The notes below the pieces were generated by a model, which did no database searches, had not been told where the DNA came from, and was given only the letters and a program-made list of their open reading frames with translations. 64,000 bases of DNA, taken from positions 744,001-808,000 of the forward strand of contig JADJNU010000002.1 in NCBI GenBank assembly GCA_016714165.1, written 5' to 3'. How positions within the stretch are numbered: position 1 is the first letter of the stretch; each line of letters opens with the position of its first letter. A program made the translations under genes and the position numbers. Origin of the DNA: Bdellovibrionales bacterium. Its GTDB lineage: Bacteria > Bdellovibrionota > Bdellovibrionia > Bdellovibrionales > UBA1609. This document shows, piece after piece, positions 1 through 9,290 of the stretch.

Positions 1-1040
1 CCTCTCTTTCAGCTGTTCCACTGATGCGAATCCTTAAGGCCAGCGTAGAAAAGGAGAGTCAGCGGCGGGCACTCACCATCGCTCGCACATTGGCAAAAAT
101 AAATCGTGCTCCGCTGATGCAGGGAATTGAATCGGCCGTTTCCATTGAAATTGCCCAAAGGGAACCTGGAGTGGAAAGGGCTCTCATTATTTCAAATGTG
201 GACGGAAATATCATCGCACCGGCTTCTCTGGCTGGGCAGGTCCCCGATCTTCCATTTATTCATGAGGCACGTCGAGAGGGAAGAGAAATCGTCAAGCAGA
301 TTGATGACAGCACAATTGGGGCCCTGGTTCCGATTGAATTCTACAATCCCGAGACGGGATCACAAGCCGTCACTGCCTGTGCTGCCGTCATATATAATAT
401 GGGTTCGTTGGCCGTAGATGATGCGCGCACTCTCAGTCTATTTATTCAGACATTCTTTATCGCTTTAATCGTCGGCTCTATTCTCTTCTATTTTCTTCTA
501 AAAACAATTGAATTTCCGTTAGTAACTCTCAACCAACAGCTTGATCTCGCCCTAAAAGAAAATCATGATAATTTGCGGACTTCCTATCAATTTCCAGTGT
601 TGCAAGCCTTGGTCTCAAATATCAACAGTGCTCTCTCTCGAATGGGCAGCTCGGATCCATCCAAAAATTCCACGAGAGTTGAGTATGATCGTGGTGCAGA
701 ATTGAACAATCTGGTACAACTCATAGGTTTTGGTGCCATTGGAATCACTGCACATGACCTCACTATCCAATCTGTTAATCCCGAATTTGAGGATCGAACA
801 GGAATGAAATCCTCGGATCTCGTCTTTCAAACTGTTGACAAGATCACTGATCAAGCAATGCGTCTGAGCATCAAAGATCTCATAGAGAGGGCCCTCCAGA
901 ACCCTCACCAAATTGCATCGAATAATCTTGATATCCGTGGAGAGACATTTGAAATCGCTCTGCAAGCGGTTCATGGCAGCGATCAAGTGGCTTACTTTAT
1001 TGTGAGCATCCTGCCCTCCTACCAAGGAGGTCACCCCTAA
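1..1040 (+). CDS. Membrane sensor protein with HAMP-like linker and PAS domain (5' end outside window)
   Basis: The reading frame is open to the left edge (no stop before the first ATG at 24), so the true start and probably a first membrane helix lie outside. Visible order: an extracytoplasmic-looking sensor region (about residues 1-135 from the ATG), a strong membrane helix (about 143-163), a HAMP-like charged linker, and a PAS-like domain (about 225-330) whose core reads GFGAIGITAHDLTIQSVNPEF. No kinase, GGDEF or methyl-accepting region follows, so the output is probably by protein contact. Its stop overlaps the start of the FHA gene by one base, implying translational coupling. Inference: it senses an envelope signal for the FHA proteins encoded next. 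The ligand is unknown. Confidence 0.7.
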   Translation, partial: SLSAVPLMRILKASVEKESQRRALTIARTLAKINRAPLMQGIESAVSIEIAQREPGVERALIISNVDGNIIAPASLAGQVPDLPFIHEARREGREIVKQIDDSTIGALVPIEFYNPETGSQAVTACAAVIYNMGSLAVDDARTLSLFIQTFFIALIVGSILFYFLLKTIEFPLVTLNQQLDLALKENHDNLRTSYQFPVLQALVSNINSALSRMGSSDPSKNSTRVEYDRGAELNNLVQLIGFGAIGITAHDLTIQSVNPEFEDRTGMKSSDLVFQTVDKITDQAMRLSIKDLIERALQNPHQIASNNLDIRGETFEIALQAVHGSDQVAYFIVSILPSYQGGHP

Positions 1041-2065
1041 TGACTGAGGGAAGCCTTGCTCCATCTATACCTCACGGGTTTGAATTTTCTCTAGTTGTAT
1101 TGAATGGGAAGGACCAAGGAGTCACTTATCGTTTGACTGGGCAACGGGTCACGCTCGGACGCGGGGAGGAGAACGATATCCAATTCCAAAGCGATATGAA
1201 ATGCAGTCGCCAACACGCAGTTATAGAATTTGCAGAAAATGGGATATTCATTGAAAACGTCTCCGATTCAAATGTACTGATTGTAGATAAAATCGAAGTG
1301 CAAAAATCCCGAATAAAAAACCTCTCGCATATTGTTCTGGGAGAAACCGAGCTCAAACTAAAGATCAAAACCCCCCAAGACCTGGGCCTCGTTCCCATCC
1401 CGAGTCATCTCACAACTTCTTCCGCTCCAACAAGAACAAAGACCCTTGGCCCAGGCTCAGGAAAACCAAACGACAATTTTCAGGGAAACTTCTATCGCCC
1501 GTCTTCCTCATCCCAATCCAAATCCAACAATTCTTCCTCAAAAATTCGTTATCTAGTTGGCGGCCTGGCCGTCCTTTTTCTATATCTGATCATGTCTGAA
1601 ACTTCGAAAAAAAAGGATGTCACTGAGATCCGTACAGATGAAGCCGTCGATGCTGAAATAGAAAAAACTCAAAAATTACGCGAATCAGTCATAGAGCAGC
1701 GTCAAAAACAGGGAAAAAATTCGCAACAATACAATGAAGCGCAAGCCGTCTATCTTCAGGGATTTCGCGACTACAAGCAAGGTATCTACGGCCGATCCCT
1801 TGAGCTGTTTCAAGCCTGCCTGTCCCTTTTTCCTGAACATACTCTTTGTCTGAGATATTTAAAACTGGCGCAAAGAAAGTACAACGAATTGACTCAATAC
1901 CATATGATTTTGGGACGAAAATATCGAGAACAGGCCCAATTCTCAGCTTGCAAGGCATCTTTTCGAAATGTCATGGTCATGGTCGTCGATGCAAATAGCG
2001 CCATCTACAAAGAAGCAAAGGCCAACTACGATGCATGCGACACGATGGTAGAGGAAAGATATTGA
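1040..2065 (+). CDS. FHA-domain membrane protein with TPR-like C-terminus
   Basis: 341 aa. An N-terminal FHA domain (about residues 20-105) carries the phosphothreonine-binding signature GR near 40 and SRQH near 57. A low-complexity Ser/Pro/Asn linker follows, then one membrane helix (about 170-186), then helical repeats resembling TPRs (about 230-335). FHA domains bind phosphothreonine peptides, so this is probably an adaptor with a cytoplasmic FHA head and a C-terminal part across the inner membrane. The start overlaps the upstream stop (TAATG) and its own stop overlaps the next start (TGATG), so the genes are co-translated. No kinase gene is visible in the window. The partner that phosphorylates its ligand is unknown. 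Confidence 0.85.
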   Translation: MTEGSLAPSIPHGFEFSLVVLNGKDQGVTYRLTGQRVTLGRGEENDIQFQSDMKCSRQHAVIEFAENGIFIENVSDSNVLIVDKIEVQKSRIKNLSHIVLGETELKLKIKTPQDLGLVPIPSHLTTSSAPTRTKTLGPGSGKPNDNFQGNFYRPSSSSQSKSNNSSSKIRYLVGGLAVLFLYLIMSETSKKKDVTEIRTDEAVDAEIEKTQKLRESVIEQRQKQGKNSQQYNEAQAVYLQGFRDYKQGIYGRSLELFQACLSLFPEHTLCLRYLKLAQRKYNELTQYHMILGRKYREQAQFSACKASFRNVMVMVVDANSAIYKEAKANYDACDTMVEERY

Positions 2066-4131
2066 TGGCTAAACTGGTCATAAGGCTTCATGGCAAAAAA
2101 TATATGACGGTCGACCTCGTCGAGGGTAAGCAATATTTTGCCGGGCGCAACCAGAATTGTGAGATCCCTCTAAATAACCAAAAGGGAATTTCTCGAAGCC
2201 ATTTAAAGATTTTTCAGAAAAACGAAATCTGGATCGCAGAGCTAGTTTCGCGCTACGGCAGCCTCATTTTTGAGGGTGAGTCCGCCGAAACAATTCAATT
2301 GGAGGGGGATTCGGTCTTCCAAGTTCCTCCCTATGAATTCACATTTCAAGAGACGCAGACAACTCCTTCCGTTACCGACCACCCAAGTAAGAGCGAAAAA
2401 TCATCTCTCGCAACTTCAAATCCACAATCAAACAGCAGGGATGGTGCCTCCGACAATTCAATAAACAAGGGTCAGTTGTTTCCTACTAGCCAACCTCAGC
2501 CGTCCACTCATAAAAGAGGGGAACTCATCACCTCAGAACTGAAAGCAAATGGCATTTCCCGCGAAGGGAATCTGGAAGCCACAGCTCCTGGCATTAACAA
2601 CTTGTCCGCCTTCTTACGAATTAGGTTTCCTGACCGAGACAGAGATGAAGTTCTTGAATTGGTAGGACATCTCTGGGTTGCGGGACGGGATGCGAATTGT
2701 GAAATACCAATCGAAGACGGACACGTCAGTCGCAACCATTTTGAACTGAGTCAAACAAATGAGGGGATGTATATAACCGACCTTGGTAGCGCAAACGGAA
2801 CTTCAATAAACGGTCAAATTCTCACCCCACACGAGCCCTTCAAGATAGTTAGCGGAGATCACATTACAATCATGGATCTCACTATTATTCTTGAAATGAG
2901 AGATCGGGATTTCAAGAGCAAGCTCATGGTTGCGAGTCAGACGCCCCTTCCCGATCAACCCTCGCAAATGTTACTACCTGCTCCCTTTAATCCAAATATA
3001 TACTTTGACCCAGAAGGGCCATCTGCTGTCAGACTCGATGCCCCTCCTCCCGCAGGATTAAAAGGATTTGTGACGAGTTTAAAAAGAAATCGGGTCCGTT
3101 TGGCCCTTGTCCTCTCCATACCTTTACTCTTCTTTGGTTACCTATTTAATTCAGAGACAAATAAAACTCAAAAAGCCACCTCCTCAAGCAAAGAGGGATC
3201 AAGTTTTGACAGACTTAGTCCCGAGAAGAAATTTGCAGTAAAGGACATCTTTAATCTTGCTCGAGGACATTACACACAAGGAAGATATGAGCTCTGCGTC
3301 GCGGAGCTAATAAAGTTACATGAAATTGTCCCTCTTTATGAGGATTCAAAATCACTTCAAGCCCACTGCCTACAGGGTTCTGAGATGACCCGTGAAAATC
3401 AAGAACTCGAGCGAAAAGAGAGGGCACGAATAGAAACTCAACAAAAAATTTCATTCATCGTGAAGGACTGCAAATCACGTTTGGGCCAAGGGGCATCTGT
3501 TGATGAAGCTAAGGAATGCCTGAGCTTGGCAATAGAATTAGATCCCAGTAACTCGGGAGTCGTCAGCATACTTTCGGAAATTCAGGCCAAAGAGGATGCC
3601 GAGAAGCAAGAACAGGCCGATGCCCTTGAAAGACAGTCCAGGAGCAGAGCAGGAGAATCACAATATCGTAAGGCCAAGGATTTTTACAAAAAGGGGCGAC
3701 TAAACGATTCCATCAGTGAATTTGAAAAATTTCTTCGGGGCGGATATCCTGGTCTACAAAATCTGGAAAATATTGCCACTCGCGAGCTTGCCAGCACCAA
3801 AAAGGAATTGGACAAAAAAATTCAGAGCGGACTTTCGCTATGCAAAAGCCATTATGAAAAGAAAAACTATCGACCGGCTATAGAAGCCTGCGACCAAGCT
3901 CTCAACGAAGACCCCAACAACAAGGAGGTCCGTTCAACGAGAGACCAGATCCTGTCAGACCTTCGTCGCGAAATGAGATCAATTTACGAGGACAGTGCCC
4001 TCGAGGAGAGCCTGGGTGAAATCGAAGGCGCAAAGGAGAAGTGGAAGAAGATTCTTCAAAATGACATCGAGTCTGACGAGTATTACCAAAGAGCAAAGCG
4101 AAAATTGCAAAAATATGGAACTGGAATTTGA
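2065..4131 (+). CDS. Double-FHA membrane protein with TPR repeats
   Basis: 688 aa from the ATG at 2065, chosen over an in-frame ATG at 2035 because it forms a TGATG overlap with the previous stop and has a GAGGAAA ribosome site just upstream. FHA 1 (about residues 5-85) has GR and SRSH. FHA 2 (about 185-280) is canonical, with GRDANCEI, SRNH and NGTSING. One membrane helix sits near 345-363. The rest (about 385-688) holds four or five TPR-like helical repeats with charged linkers. Architecture matches the preceding single-FHA protein, so the two may be relatives working in one membrane complex. Both FHA heads keep the residues expected for phosphothreonine binding. Specific function is not known. 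Confidence 0.85.
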   Translation: MAKLVIRLHGKKYMTVDLVEGKQYFAGRNQNCEIPLNNQKGISRSHLKIFQKNEIWIAELVSRYGSLIFEGESAETIQLEGDSVFQVPPYEFTFQETQTTPSVTDHPSKSEKSSLATSNPQSNSRDGASDNSINKGQLFPTSQPQPSTHKRGELITSELKANGISREGNLEATAPGINNLSAFLRIRFPDRDRDEVLELVGHLWVAGRDANCEIPIEDGHVSRNHFELSQTNEGMYITDLGSANGTSINGQILTPHEPFKIVSGDHITIMDLTIILEMRDRDFKSKLMVASQTPLPDQPSQMLLPAPFNPNIYFDPEGPSAVRLDAPPPAGLKGFVTSLKRNRVRLALVLSIPLLFFGYLFNSETNKTQKATSSSKEGSSFDRLSPEKKFAVKDIFNLARGHYTQGRYELCVAELIKLHEIVPLYEDSKSLQAHCLQGSEMTRENQELERKERARIETQQKISFIVKDCKSRLGQGASVDEAKECLSLAIELDPSNSGVVSILSEIQAKEDAEKQEQADALERQSRSRAGESQYRKAKDFYKKGRLNDSISEFEKFLRGGYPGLQNLENIATRELASTKKELDKKIQSGLSLCKSHYEKKNYRPAIEACDQALNEDPNNKEVRSTRDQILSDLRREMRSIYEDSALEESLGEIEGAKEKWKKILQNDIESDEYYQRAKRKLQKYGTGI

Positions 4132-4812
4132 ATGAAATTAGCAGAACGATCCTATAACGGACGTTTTTCCCGCCCTCGTCCTGAAATCTTTATCGAGGAG
4201 CAGTCAGGACTCCTCATTATTGCTACTCCCTGGGGCTCCCGAAATGCAGCTCGAAAGGCCATTCAAGCCATTACTGAATTTTTTCTGGCTGCCAAAGATG
4301 ACATCGAAGTGACTTCCCCTTTTCAAAAACTCACTTGTCTTTCGTCTATTGCTAATTCCTTGAGAACCGCCGTCATGTTGGCAAACGATCTTATCTATCA
4401 GGAGGAAAACCGAGAGGAATATCTCTCAAGCCTCGAACTCTTTGCTGCCGCCGTCTCCGCGAATGAACTTTCCTTTGTGCAATTGGGACATCCCCAAGTT
4501 TTCTTGGATAGAAGCGGATACCCTCCCATAACAAGTGGTTCTCTTGCTGATTTATCTCTTGATTTCAGCAGGAAAGGAAATGTTTTGCCACCATTGCCAA
4601 GTACTCTCTTGGGAATCCATTCTACAAGCGCCTTGAATATTCGAACGATTCGGGTAAACAAAGAAGATCGCCTGCTCCTCGTTAGTCACTCATTCATGCC
4701 AAGTTCATTTTTCAATCTGAGTTTCGAGGAAAGATCAGTCGAAAAAATATCCTCAATCATTTCAAAACAGTCTCCCCAGGAACCCTTTTGGGTTGGACAG
4801 GTAAGCTTTTAA
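4132..4812 (+). CDS. PP2C-like pseudophosphatase (metal-binding aspartates lost)
   Basis: 226 aa, starting right after the previous stop with no gap. The fold markers of PPM/PP2C phosphatases can be followed: a strand reading GLLIIATPWGS where active enzymes have a VADGMGG-type motif, a strand like the usual GDSRAYL (here LGHPQVFLDRSG), and DRLLLVSHSF where active enzymes have DRLLLCSDGL. In each place the conserved Asp is replaced (T/P, H, H), so catalysis by the usual two-metal mechanism is unlikely. Comparison with the intact PP2C at 30792-31523 makes the losses clear. Inference: a non-catalytic binding or regulatory subunit for the FHA proteins. The family assignment rests on weak similarity. 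Confidence 0.55.
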   Translation: MKLAERSYNGRFSRPRPEIFIEEQSGLLIIATPWGSRNAARKAIQAITEFFLAAKDDIEVTSPFQKLTCLSSIANSLRTAVMLANDLIYQEENREEYLSSLELFAAAVSANELSFVQLGHPQVFLDRSGYPPITSGSLADLSLDFSRKGNVLPPLPSTLLGIHSTSALNIRTIRVNKEDRLLLVSHSFMPSSFFNLSFEERSVEKISSIISKQSPQEPFWVGQVSF

Positions 4813-5783
4813 AGCTCCACATCGGAATTCTTATCTCCCGATTCATCATTGTAAAATTTCTCAATATTATATGATTTAGATGGACTATCACTTTGTTCGG
4901 TAGACTTCGCCGGCTTTTTGGGTGGTGGCGTGCGTACCGGATGCGAGGATTCCTTCCAGTACCTGATCGGCTTCCCAGATTCCTTCTTTGGATCCTCCTT
5001 CTTAGGCTTGGTCGGTTTCTTCGCAACTTCATCGCTGGGTTTGGACAACTTCCGATGAGATTCTTTGATCTCTTGAGTTTCCTCAACTCGCGGCTTCTTT
5101 TTTATCACTTTCGGACTCGTTGCCTTCGGCTCAGAAAAGTCTGACTCAAAATCCTGAAATTCATCAGAGCTATCTTCTGATTCATCAGATTGCGTTCCTG
5201 GCTCCTGACGCTTCTTAGTTTTTGAGTCAAAGTAGTAAGTGATTCCGATTCCGCCCTGAAGTCCGCCCGATGTTCTCCCGCTGAGATAAAGCACAGGAGA
5301 AACCTCCAACCGAAGGGACCACGTTGCCTTAGGCAAGAGATATTCAAAGGCACCACCTGCCCTTAATCCCAACTGCGATTCTTCTTCCCTTTTGTCCCCT
5401 AAATAAACGCCTGCTACAATTCCGCCAAATACAGAAAACATAACTGTCCCCACTCTTTGGCTCATTCTCCAGCGGTCATCTTCGCTCAACAAATAATAGA
5501 CATAATTTGCATCAAAGACGAGAAACTCATCAAGCTGATATCCAAAATCTGCATTCCACGCTCTTTTCCAATTGAGCCATTCTTGATATCGAATTGAAAT
5601 CGGCTGACCTATCATCCCGGCCAATCCATATTGACCAGACTTAAATCCTGGAAAACGCGATTCATCCTGCGAAACGGTCTGCACAGCAGAACCAGAATAT
5701 GAGAGGGGAGTAAAATATAAATTGAGAAAAACCGCCAGCAGAAGAAGGTATCTTATCTGAGCATCCACTCTAAACTTCCCCAT
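4809..5783 (-). CDS. Exported beta-barrel-like protein with charged disordered tail
   Basis: About 324 aa from the ATG at 5783; other starts are an upstream ATG at 5801 and a GTG at 5768 preceded by GGGGAAG. An N-terminal signal peptide (hydrophobic YLLLLAVFLNLYF) is followed by about 150 residues of alternating, aromatic-rich strands typical of a small outer-membrane barrel. The last 130 residues or so are Lys/Pro/Ser/Asp/Glu-rich and look disordered. It is convergent with the FHA operon and overlaps its end by 4 bases. Family not recognised. A small barrel with a long charged tail could bind peptidoglycan or nucleic acid, but this is a guess. Confidence 0.55.
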   Translation of the reverse strand: MGKFRVDAQIRYLLLLAVFLNLYFTPLSYSGSAVQTVSQDESRFPGFKSGQYGLAGMIGQPISIRYQEWLNWKRAWNADFGYQLDEFLVFDANYVYYLLSEDDRWRMSQRVGTVMFSVFGGIVAGVYLGDKREEESQLGLRAGGAFEYLLPKATWSLRLEVSPVLYLSGRTSGGLQGGIGITYYFDSKTKKRQEPGTQSDESEDSSDEFQDFESDFSEPKATSPKVIKKKPRVEETQEIKESHRKLSKPSDEVAKKPTKPKKEDPKKESGKPIRYWKESSHPVRTPPPKKPAKSTEQSDSPSKSYNIEKFYNDESGDKNSDVEL

Positions 5784-5830
5784 ACATCTCATGAAACACA
5801 AATACCTAAAAGATTGAATTCTTCCATAAA

Positions 5831-6652
5831 ATGAGACTTAATATTAATATGAATGCTCCCATAAAGACAGCTGAATACGAACATCTTGATGAGTTACCAC
5901 CCATTTTGGGAGCCGTTTACGGCCCTTTTACCAGTCGACTTCTGGGCCAAGTGCTGGGAATCAATTTTTTCAACGAAAAAAAAGTGTGCTCCTTTGATTG
6001 TCCCTATTGCGAACTGGGGCGGACGACTATTCGGATGAACCAATTGAAAAGGGAATTGCCCTTTTCACTTCCTGAGCAGTTAATTTCGGAAATCCGCAAC
6101 AAGTTGAAAGGTTTTTCTCAATCCTCGTTCAATAAGCTGCTTATTTCAGGAAATGGAGAACCCACTTTATACCCCCATCTGTCAGAAATTATCGATCTCC
6201 TGATCTCCGCGAGGGACGAATATTTTGGAAAATTGCCTATTGCCCTTATGACCAATGGAGTCCACCTTGACAATCGCAGAACATTGGAATGTCTAGATAA
6301 ATTGGACGAAGTAATGGTGAAACTTGACGCAGGCAATGAATCTGTATTCAAGTTGGTAAATAATCCCATCGTCAGAGCTCATCTCCCAAAGGTCATTTCT
6401 GGAACCCGCAAGCTCAAATCATTCACCATACAATCATTTTTTGTTCGTGGAATTATCGATAATACCAAGGATGCCATGATTGATGAATGGATAGAAGTTA
6501 TCGGCATGATGAAACCTGAAAAGATTTACCTCTATACTTTGAAACACACTCCTCCAATCAAAGGTCTGCTTAAGGCCGATGAGGATACACTCTACACAAT
6601 CGCTTCAAAACTCAAGCGGCGGACTCAAATCGAGGCACTCGTATTTCCCTGA
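5831..6652 (+). CDS. COG0731-type radical SAM enzyme
   Basis: 273 aa. The radical SAM cluster motif CxxxCxxC is at C53, C57 and C60 (KVCSFDCPYCELG). It is preceded by AVYGPFTSRLLGQVLGINFF, typical of the COG0731 Fe-S oxidoreductases related to the wybutosine enzyme TYW1. SGNGEPTLYP is the SAM-binding GGE-like element, and the barrel continues through MTNG and VKLDAG. These enzymes bind a 4Fe-4S cluster and cleave S-adenosylmethionine; the substrate of this subgroup is unknown. It is divergent from the barrel gene and convergent with the sulfatase-like gene. The start at 5831 lacks a clear ribosome site, and the ATG at 5849 is an alternative. Confidence 0.85.
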   Translation: MRLNINMNAPIKTAEYEHLDELPPILGAVYGPFTSRLLGQVLGINFFNEKKVCSFDCPYCELGRTTIRMNQLKRELPFSLPEQLISEIRNKLKGFSQSSFNKLLISGNGEPTLYPHLSEIIDLLISARDEYFGKLPIALMTNGVHLDNRRTLECLDKLDEVMVKLDAGNESVFKLVNNPIVRAHLPKVISGTRKLKSFTIQSFFVRGIIDNTKDAMIDEWIEVIGMMKPEKIYLYTLKHTPPIKGLLKADEDTLYTIASKLKRRTQIEALVFP

Positions 6653-6672
6653 AGGAACGGGCTCTTCGTCGC

Positions 6673-8523
6673 TTAAAGTGGATCCTCGCCATGAAGTATT
6701 TGATTGACCATCTTTGAGTATTTTTGATTTTCGGGCAAAGAAAGAAATAGTTCCGCTAAAGAGGGTTCGCTGGGTTCTTCAATGTTCACGTCCCACTTTA
6801 AACTATTTACGTAATTCCATCCTGCAATGCGACGATCCGTCAAATTCTGGTGAAAGAGGCGAGCAAACTGCTCGCGCGCCAGTTGCTTTGATCCAAGATT
6901 TCTTTCCTCTATCCACCGCAATAAACTCATGAGCACTTCGTCCTCACATTCATGAGGTCTCGGACGTTGATAACGTTTTGTACCCCATAGAAAAATACTT
7001 TGGCAGCCAATTGACGAAAGAGGGAAGGACCTGCCTAAATTTTTTTGACCGACGTATTTCCATGTCTCCTTATTGTTCCTTTCTCCCAATACCGTGAGCC
7101 ACTTCCAATTTTTTTCACGCAACGCAATCAGAGCTTTCCAACCCCATAGCTGTTGATCCCAAGGCGCTGCCCGAGTGAGACCAACAAGTTTTTTTATTAA
7201 GGATTCATTTTTTTTATCCTCCAGCCACAGTGCTTTTCCTATCTGAAGCTTTTCCAGCAATAGCTGAGGAGGAAAAGACCACGGCATAAAGGCCTTATTT
7301 TGAAGCGAAAGCAAAATCTCATTGGAAATGGACCGAAATATTTGGTCACTTTCAGAAAGCGGTGAAATTTCTTGCCTATCAATGAGGGTATTAAATACCT
7401 TTATCTTCTCGTCGTACAGAAGAAGGTAGTGACCGCGCCGCAAAGAAAAACGGCTACCTCCAAGTCCACGCCATTGTGGCCACCCAGACTCCACTAATAT
7501 GAGTCTATCCTGATCCCATGACACCTGTGGCCGATCCAAAGCGCCAAGTAGGGAGACAACTGGCAATCGCTCTTCACCACTTGATACAAGGGGCTTCCCA
7601 AAAAAATCAAATAGGGTCGCACCAACATCAACAAGAGAAACATTTTTGTCTATCTTCCATTCAAGACCAAGATCACGCTTGCTTCTAGCCGGCTTGATAT
7701 AAAGCGCAACCTGTGAGGCTTCAGAATGGAGGTCATAGGCTTCGAGCTCACCTGGTCGCTGTACTTTTGACCGTCCATTGAGCCCAACCAGAATAACATT
7801 CGTGCTATCCCATCGACCCAAAGTCCTTAAGTCAGAAATGAGAGTTCCCAAACTTTCCCCTACCTCCCTCAGTTGACCCGATGAAGATTTCTCACGTATT
7901 TCTCCAAAATCATTTTTAGTTGCAATTCCGGGAAACTGAAGGTCCGGGACATAAATGAAGGAAAAAAAGGGGTCATGAAGTGATTCCTTTTTTAGCCAAT
8001 TCAAAAATTCCCCAAAATTCTCCTCGACTGGGCGATATGGTTGGCTTGCCGTGGGATTGACGTTGTCCTCAAAAACCTCAAAGCCCTGTGCAAAGCCAGA
8101 CTTTCGCCAAATTGGAGGCCCCCCTGAAAAAAATGAGGTTCGGTACCTTTTTTCGATCGCAACTTCTTGGATCGTTTTAAAATGAGCGCTGAGGTACTGA
8201 AAGCCGTTATGCCAAACCCCATGCTCAAAGGGATAACGCCCTGTCAAAATTGAAGCTATGGCCGCCTGACTCATTATTGAAGAGGTATATGCATGTGTGA
8301 AACGCACAGATTCTTCACAGAAAACATGAAACCCTGAGAAATCACGGAGAGATACGGTCTCTTGGGTTCCACAAGAAAAGGAATCAAATCCCAGATACTC
8401 TACTGCCACGACCAACATAGACGGTGCAGATCGATCCCTCCACCCGCAGCTGGTCAGAATCAAGGCAAAAAACAAAGAAATGCAAGCGCATATTTGAAGT
8501 CTCAACACGTCCTGAGTGTTCAC
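6673..8523 (-). CDS. Sulfatase/alkaline-phosphatase-superfamily lipoprotein
   Basis: 616 aa, GTG start with GGGGAG upstream. The N-terminus is a lipoprotein signal with lipobox LTSC near residues 23-26. The domain opens with SMLVVAVEYLGFDS and contains SIMSQAAIASILTGRYPFEHGVW, the recognisable sulfatase/phosphoglycerol-transferase region (T/S nucleophile followed by a LTGRYPxxHGV element). Later NVILVGLNG corresponds to the strand carrying metal ligands, where active members have D-H or D-N; here the residues are changed. The C-terminal 200 residues are unassigned. It probably acts on sulfate or phosphate esters at the outer membrane or in the periplasm. Degraded metal ligands would make it inactive, which I cannot settle. 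Confidence 0.7.
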   Translation of the reverse strand: MNTQDVLRLQICACISLFFALILTSCGWRDRSAPSMLVVAVEYLGFDSFSCGTQETVSLRDFSGFHVFCEESVRFTHAYTSSIMSQAAIASILTGRYPFEHGVWHNGFQYLSAHFKTIQEVAIEKRYRTSFFSGGPPIWRKSGFAQGFEVFEDNVNPTASQPYRPVEENFGEFLNWLKKESLHDPFFSFIYVPDLQFPGIATKNDFGEIREKSSSGQLREVGESLGTLISDLRTLGRWDSTNVILVGLNGRSKVQRPGELEAYDLHSEASQVALYIKPARSKRDLGLEWKIDKNVSLVDVGATLFDFFGKPLVSSGEERLPVVSLLGALDRPQVSWDQDRLILVESGWPQWRGLGGSRFSLRRGHYLLLYDEKIKVFNTLIDRQEISPLSESDQIFRSISNEILLSLQNKAFMPWSFPPQLLLEKLQIGKALWLEDKKNESLIKKLVGLTRAAPWDQQLWGWKALIALREKNWKWLTVLGERNNKETWKYVGQKNLGRSFPLSSIGCQSIFLWGTKRYQRPRPHECEDEVLMSLLRWIEERNLGSKQLAREQFARLFHQNLTDRRIAGWNYVNSLKWDVNIEEPSEPSLAELFLSLPENQKYSKMVNQILHGEDPL

Positions 8524-8578
8524 GATTGCTCCCCGTAAGTGAATATTTCTTCTAGGTTAACGCTAATCATCATCCCTC

Positions 8579-8608
8579 TTGACCCCTCGTCTACGCCCCG
8601 TAGATAAT
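8579..8608 (+). promoter_or_regulatory. Sigma-70-like promoter for exbB-exbD
   Basis: TTGACC at 8579-8584 and GATAAT at 8603-8608 are separated by 18 bases and lie 50 bases upstream of the exbB start. Five of six positions match consensus in each box. It is in the divergent region between the sulfatase-like gene and exbB. Confidence 0.5.
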
Positions 8609-8657
8609 AGAAGGATCTCGAATACTCACATTGTATCTCCACCAGGAGTTCTCGAAC

Positions 8658-9290
8658 ATGTTAACTGATAAATTTTTTTTAATAGCAGAAGCCGGCCACG
8701 AAATCACACTTTGGGTACTTGTCACTCTCAGTATTTTAAGTGTGGCCTTCATTTTGGAGCGATACCTTTCGATCAGGCAGGTGCGAATCTCCAGTCGCAA
8801 AACAAGAGATCGAATTCGAGAAACCTTAAATAGTAATAACTTGCTTGAAATAGAGGATCTCGGTCGAGACCGCGACACTTTAGAGGGTCGAGCACTCTCA
8901 TACGGTTTGAGACATATCAAAACAAATGGATGTGTCGGGCTGGAGGAAATATTTAATTCTTATGCTCGCATTGAGCGCCACCAACTTGAGAAACATTTAA
9001 ATTTTCTTGCGACAGTTGGCTCAAACGCCCCTTTTATCGGCCTTCTTGGTACAGTTTTCGGAATCATGGACGCATTTCGCGGGTTAGCCACAAGCCAAGG
9101 TGATGCCGCAGCCGTGATGATTGGCATCTCAAAGGCACTGGTTGCGACAGCTATCGGGCTGATCGTCGCCATTCCAGCTGTTGTTGCGTACAATTATTAC
9201 AACAAACAGGTCCGTTCCATTTTTCAGGGACTTGAGGGCGTCCGAGACCTTTGCATAGCCTATGCCAAATCAATCAAAGGAAAAACCTAA
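8658..9290 (+). CDS. exbB: MotA/TolQ/ExbB proton channel protein
   Basis: 210 aa from the ATG at 8658, chosen because AGGAG lies at 8644-8648 and the upstream TTG at 8631 has no ribosome site. Three membrane segments are visible: near the N-terminus (LWVLVTLSILSVAFIL), and two in the second half containing FLATVGSNAPFIGLLGTVFG and ALVATAIGLIVAIPAVVAYN, the conserved core of the family. ExbB and ExbD form the inner-membrane proton channel that powers TonB. Here exbB overlaps the exbD start by one base (TAATG). The likely client, a TonB-like protein, is encoded at 31666-32613. TolQ or another paralogous function cannot be excluded. Confidence 0.9.
   Translation: MLTDKFFLIAEAGHEITLWVLVTLSILSVAFILERYLSIRQVRISSRKTRDRIRETLNSNNLLEIEDLGRDRDTLEGRALSYGLRHIKTNGCVGLEEIFNSYARIERHQLEKHLNFLATVGSNAPFIGLLGTVFGIMDAFRGLATSQGDAAAVMIGISKALVATAIGLIVAIPAVVAYNYYNKQVRSIFQGLEGVRDLCIAYAKSIKGKT

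Noticed and set aside
615..1064. 149-codon minus-strand frame opposite the PAS sensor gene
   Set aside because: Shadow of the plus-strand gene, with no ribosome site or family similarity.
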